The position numbers were made by a program, and so were the translations under genes. A stretch of 32,500 bases of DNA from contig RPFO01000065.1 in the NCBI GenBank assembly GCA_009746045.1, forward strand, positions 4,260,285-4,292,784, in the 5' to 3' direction. The DNA comes from Mesostigma viride. Taxonomy: Eukaryota > Streptophyta > Mesostigmatophyceae > Mesostigmatales > Mesostigmataceae. Positions 29,108 to 32,500 of the stretch are shown piece after piece. The stretch's first letter is position 1. Every line of letters starts with the position of its first letter. The notes below the pieces were generated by a model. That model was given only the letters and a program-made list of their open reading frames with translations. It had not been told where the DNA came from and did no database searches.

Positions 29108-31868
29108 CAGTCATTCCCACGTTAAGTTGTGATCGCCCTCTAAAACTTGGCGCCGCAACTTAAGGCGGGATATCAACGCAACTTAATGGTAGAATTATGA
29201 GGCTGGCTAGCAGCCCACCACATCCTCTGACGGACGGACATAGTCTATACGGCATTCGACAGCTCTCGTCAAGCCCGATCCAGTTGCAGCGTCAAAGCCG
29301 GCCAAAGTCCATTTTCCAGGCCAGATATTTTGGACAAAGGCGGGCTGCAAAACACGCCGTGGTGCCCAGCCACGCAGTGCCTGCATTTTATCAGTACCAC
29401 ACTGTGTTTTAACCCTCTGACTTCGGCTCTCTTTTTGGCGGGTTACTTAATTGCTAGCCGGCTTCGCGTTTGAATGTGACAAAACATGGGAACACTCGTG
29501 GGGGAAGCTTCATTTATGAATGTCAAAGGCCTGCATGTAAACAATAATAACTTAACCTTGTCTTTGCCCTTCTAGTCGGTGGTGGATTCGGCATAGTGAT
29601 GGTGGTAATTTCCATCAAGATGTCTCAATTACACTGACCCTGCATGGTCGTGGATTCTTATGTACCGCAGCCCGCAGGCTGCAAAACTGAATTTGAAAGG
29701 TAATTGCATTCACGCTTTTCACCTATGCCAGCAAGCGGGGGAATTTGCGCGCCAGTGGGGCTTGCGTATTTTGCCGCCTAAAATCACGTAGCGGGTCCGG
29801 ACTTGGCAAAAAATGGCCTCCTGCGCGGCCAAAACTGGCCTGACACCTACAAATTGAGTCATTACCGCGTTAAGTTGCGTGGCCTCCATGCTTAAGGGGA
29901 GGTGGCACCCCAAAAACCTTAAAACTTGACCCATGCTAATATCACTTGAATTTCAGTTGCACCATGCTAAATTATGATTGGGGGCACTAAATAACATCTC
30001 TAGTGAGTTGTCCATGCACTTGTTGGGGGTACTACCCCCACATATACGCCAATATAGCGCTATAAATACAAAAAGACGCTAATTAGGGCTATGTATGCCC
30101 CAGCCCATGCACTCATTTGTTGGCAAAAAAAAATGTAGCGTCTATAGTTCCCTGAGTTTGTAGCTTGCTGAGCTATTTACATCATGAAAATGACAAAACC
30201 TTGAACAGTTATTAATTTCCCCGCAAAAGTACCCTTTTTTTACCGGACATTGGGAATAAACATGTCATAAACACTTCAGATTAGGCAACAAAATGTAGCG
30301 AAAATCCGGCTAACAGGGGGACAGCAGTGGTCCAAGTCCCAGGTCATTCCGACAAGTCTAGCTCAAGTTATTGCGTTTGCGTGCTAAAACCTGAACATAC
30401 GCTAAATGAGGTTTTTCTGTGTATAAGGCCACCTAGGCATCATGTTTTCCATCCAAGAAGCCAAAAAACATGCCCAACTCGATCACACAACATAAGAAAA
30501 GGCTAGGCACCTCATCTGCCCTCCCCTGCCCTCAGCATGGCCAGCCTTGCCAGCGTGCGCATAGCAACACCATCGCTAGGCATACACGCACCAAGAGAGC
30601 ATACACTAAGCTCAGCCCAAGGTTACCATGTAAATTTATGCCAAGAACTCAGCAAGTATACGTGTAAAAACCTTAGAAAGACTGCCCAAGCAATAGAGGC
30701 AACTGCAGCCTGCAAACTTGGCAGCAAATCATACATGTTGTCTGCCAAGCATTCACATCCTATCCAGCTTGCCTTGCTGCACACATAGCAGGGAAGTCTT
30801 AATGGTTATAGCTCAAGGAAAGCAATGGAAACACCTATCTAATGCAATGCCACTCATGCAGTATGGCCAGCAAAAGAACCACTCTCACCTTCCTTTCCAA
30901 TAGGGCAATTTGCTAAGAAGCTGATGCCAGCTTGTTAGCCTCTAGGCACATGCCGGATGTCGTTCTAAAACAGGCGTGTCAGATCCGGCACATAACAAAG
31001 CGTCTGAGCAAGCTCACGTCCAAAGGATTATGGAAAACAAATGTCAACACATTACCAACAACTTGACCTCGGCGCATTTAGCATGCCAGCCACAAACTAC
31101 ACGAAATTGTACGAAATAGCTAGGAATCTGACGATGCAACCGAAAGAAATGGAGCGCTTCCTGCAGGGAAACTGCCCGAAAAAAAGGCGAAAGGCCGACG
31201 TTAATGCACCTGCCTGCGTGGAAATGTTTCATGCATAAACTGGCACGCAAGCTCGAACAATAAAAGACATCATCCATTGATCAGGCGAACAAGGAAGGTG
31301 CGCCTTCCGTGAATACGTCGAAGGCGACATGCGCAGGCCTGCGTAGGTTCTTACCTTGAATGCCGGAAATGTAAAAGAAACCGGGAAGCTTCGGCACAAA
31401 CTCGACAACACCATTAAGTTAGCTTCATAATCGCTCTTTAGAGCCTACGTTGCCTCACAATAGCTGCCGTAAACCTGCATTAAATTTCATGATCCGCAAG
31501 AGAAATTATATCCTGGACCCCCGCGCCCGTAGCCGTTCGAGAAATTAGCGATATTGCAAACCGTAAACTTTCCGCCACGAAATGAGGTCATCAACTAATC
31601 TTCTGCGAAATTCAAGCATTTTTTCTAGCTGTTTACGTGCCATATCGATTAATATTGCATAAAGGCATGCCGCCATGGCCACTTCCGCGAGGGTTGAGCG
31701 GTCCGGGCACACATTATACACCGTACGGACGGTACCGCGAATTTTTTGGCGCGGAAAATATTCGGCGCGCCACGTCCCCTTAAGTTGCGGTCGCCCCCCA
31801 AAGTTTGGCGCCGCAACTTAACGCGGGAACGCAACCTTAAGAAACACAACTTAACACGGGAGTGACTG
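29108..31868. mobile_element. 2.76-kb TIR DNA element with TA flanks, no transposase
   Basis: Left end CAGTCATTCCCACGTTAAG... (29108-29131) and the complement of the right end CAGTCACTCCCGTGTTAAG... (31868-31845) match at 21 of 24 positions. Both are flanked by TA (29106-29107; 31869-31870), and the joined flanks would read ACGTACGT. Just inside each end lies a hairpin made of TTAAGTTG...CAACTTAA (29123-29163; 31791-31832), in opposite orientation. A third TTAAGTTGCG occurs at about 29870. The interior has only short frames; the best, 31041-31238, has a basic KKRRK tract but no known domain. TA duplication and CAGT ends suggest Tc1/mariner-like mobilisation (inference). Confidence 0.65.
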
Positions 31869-31870
31869 TA

Positions 31871-32257
31871 CGTGATGCCATGTAAGGCACGACTCACATG
31901 AGGCTCGGTGAACTCCGTCGGTGAACTCTTTGTGAACTGGGTCGACGGCCGGGTCGCCACCGGCGCTTCACCGGCCCTTCACTTCGAGTTCACGCACTCA
32001 CATGGGTCGCAACGATGTAGTGAACTGCTCGCCGGTGAACTCGTTTGTGAACTGGCGGAGGCGCGGGAAGACAGCCCAGATTTCGCGGGAAAGGGCGCAA
32101 ACGTCAAGCAAGTGCATGATGCATCCGGGCATGCTGGCTAATAACATGCACGTCTTGTCCAGCTGCAAACCACTACCTTCTGCACCACTAATTTGATAAA
32201 GTGCTGCAGAAATATGATAAAAACGCGCCGGTGACCTGTCGTGCATGTCGCTTTTCC
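31871..32257. other. Region with clustered GTGAACT motifs
   Basis: GTGAACT occurs at least six times between 31908 and 32057, in one pair as GGTGAACTC..TTTGTGAACTGG repeated at about 31920 and 32033, plus the inverse GAGTTCAC at about 31987 and ACTCACATG at both 31890 and 31995. Frames across it on either strand have no known motif. Confidence 0.45.
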
Positions 32258-32293
32258 AGCTACCTGTCTGCGTTCGAACGCAGACAGGTAGCT
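32258..32293. repeat. Perfect 36-bp palindrome
   Basis: AGCTACCTGTCTGCGTTC followed at once by its exact complement, no spacer, centre TTCGAA. Can extrude as a cruciform or form an 18-bp RNA hairpin without a proper loop. Not part of a recognised element. Confidence 0.9.
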
Positions 32294-32500
32294 TTCTTTG
32301 CAAGTTTTTCCAGGTGTTGGTGCGAGTGCTTCTCTGTCGATATTGTTTCAAAGCCGGTTTGTTTATTGGCTGGGGACGACCCCAGAGCCGCCCGCCGTCA
32401 CATGCACAAAACATGCCATATCTCGCTGGAGGCGTTCGGTTATTTACGGAGAAAATCGGCCCGATCAGCGAGCCGAATCTCCAGACAACGGCGGGCGCGG
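32294..32500. other. Window end, nothing recognised
   Basis: No coding motif or repeat seen up to the end of the window. Confidence 0.4.

Noticed and set aside
31998-32414. 138-codon - strand frame across the GTGAACT cluster and palindrome
   Set aside because: No recognised motif and it runs through the 36-bp palindrome, which is unlikely for a conserved protein.

Overview
The window looks like nuclear DNA of a green alga, probably Chlamydomonadales. Genes are split by spliceosomal introns with phase-0 junctions. Proteins carry long Ala/Gly/Pro-rich low-complexity insertions. One gene product has a chloroplast transit peptide followed by a twin-arginine thylakoid signal. LINE retrotransposons with microsatellite tails are common. 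The assignment is an inference from style; no rRNA, intact tRNA gene or organelle gene is present to fix the species. LAYOUT. Positions 1-1216 are a G-run minisatellite that ends in degenerate TTAGGG/TTTAGGG-like repeats (1217-1290). Positions 1661-7106 (+) hold the 3' part of a gene with tandem RNase III domains of Dicer type. Both catalytic domains are complete in motif terms, but each is split by a low-complexity insertion, and the gene's largest intron begins with tandem copies of its own 5' splice site. Positions 7551-8461 hold LINE 3' ends. Positions 8688-13405 form a nested stack that can be read base by base: three copies of a 106-bp self-complementary arm, the third split by an ORF1-only LINE (9135-13324) with a 12-bp target duplication; that LINE is split by a Mutator-like terminal-inverted-repeat element (10798-12973) that itself contains another LINE 3' end. 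Positions 13406-15804 show nothing recognisable. Positions 15805-18015 (-) hold a three-exon, 400-residue plastid-targeted protein of unknown function, with (ACCG)n and G-run tracts in its second intron. Positions 19343-21045 (-) hold a broken LINE ORF2 next to a (CAA)n-tailed 3' end. Positions 22600-26100 are a mosaic of small inverted-repeat elements, palindromes, dispersed repeats, a broken LINE ORF2 and a tail-to-tail pair of LINE 3' ends. Positions 26225-27290 are strongly G-over-C biased. Positions 29108-31868 are a 2.76-kb element with terminal inverted repeats and TA flanks. A perfect 36-bp palindrome lies at 32258-32293. HOW IT FITS TOGETHER. The functional content is two host genes, an RNA-silencing nuclease and a plastid protein, in a transposon-dense, possibly subtelomeric setting. 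The most interesting new signals are: (a) a hairpin with invariant CAAC loop, single-base bulge and covarying stem immediately before the A/T-rich tail of four LINE 3' ends, a likely reverse-transcriptase recognition structure; (b) the tandemly copied splice donor in the Dicer-type gene; (c) foldback arms that would give double-stranded RNA, the substrate class of the nearby RNase III gene. Any functional link between (c) and the gene is speculation.
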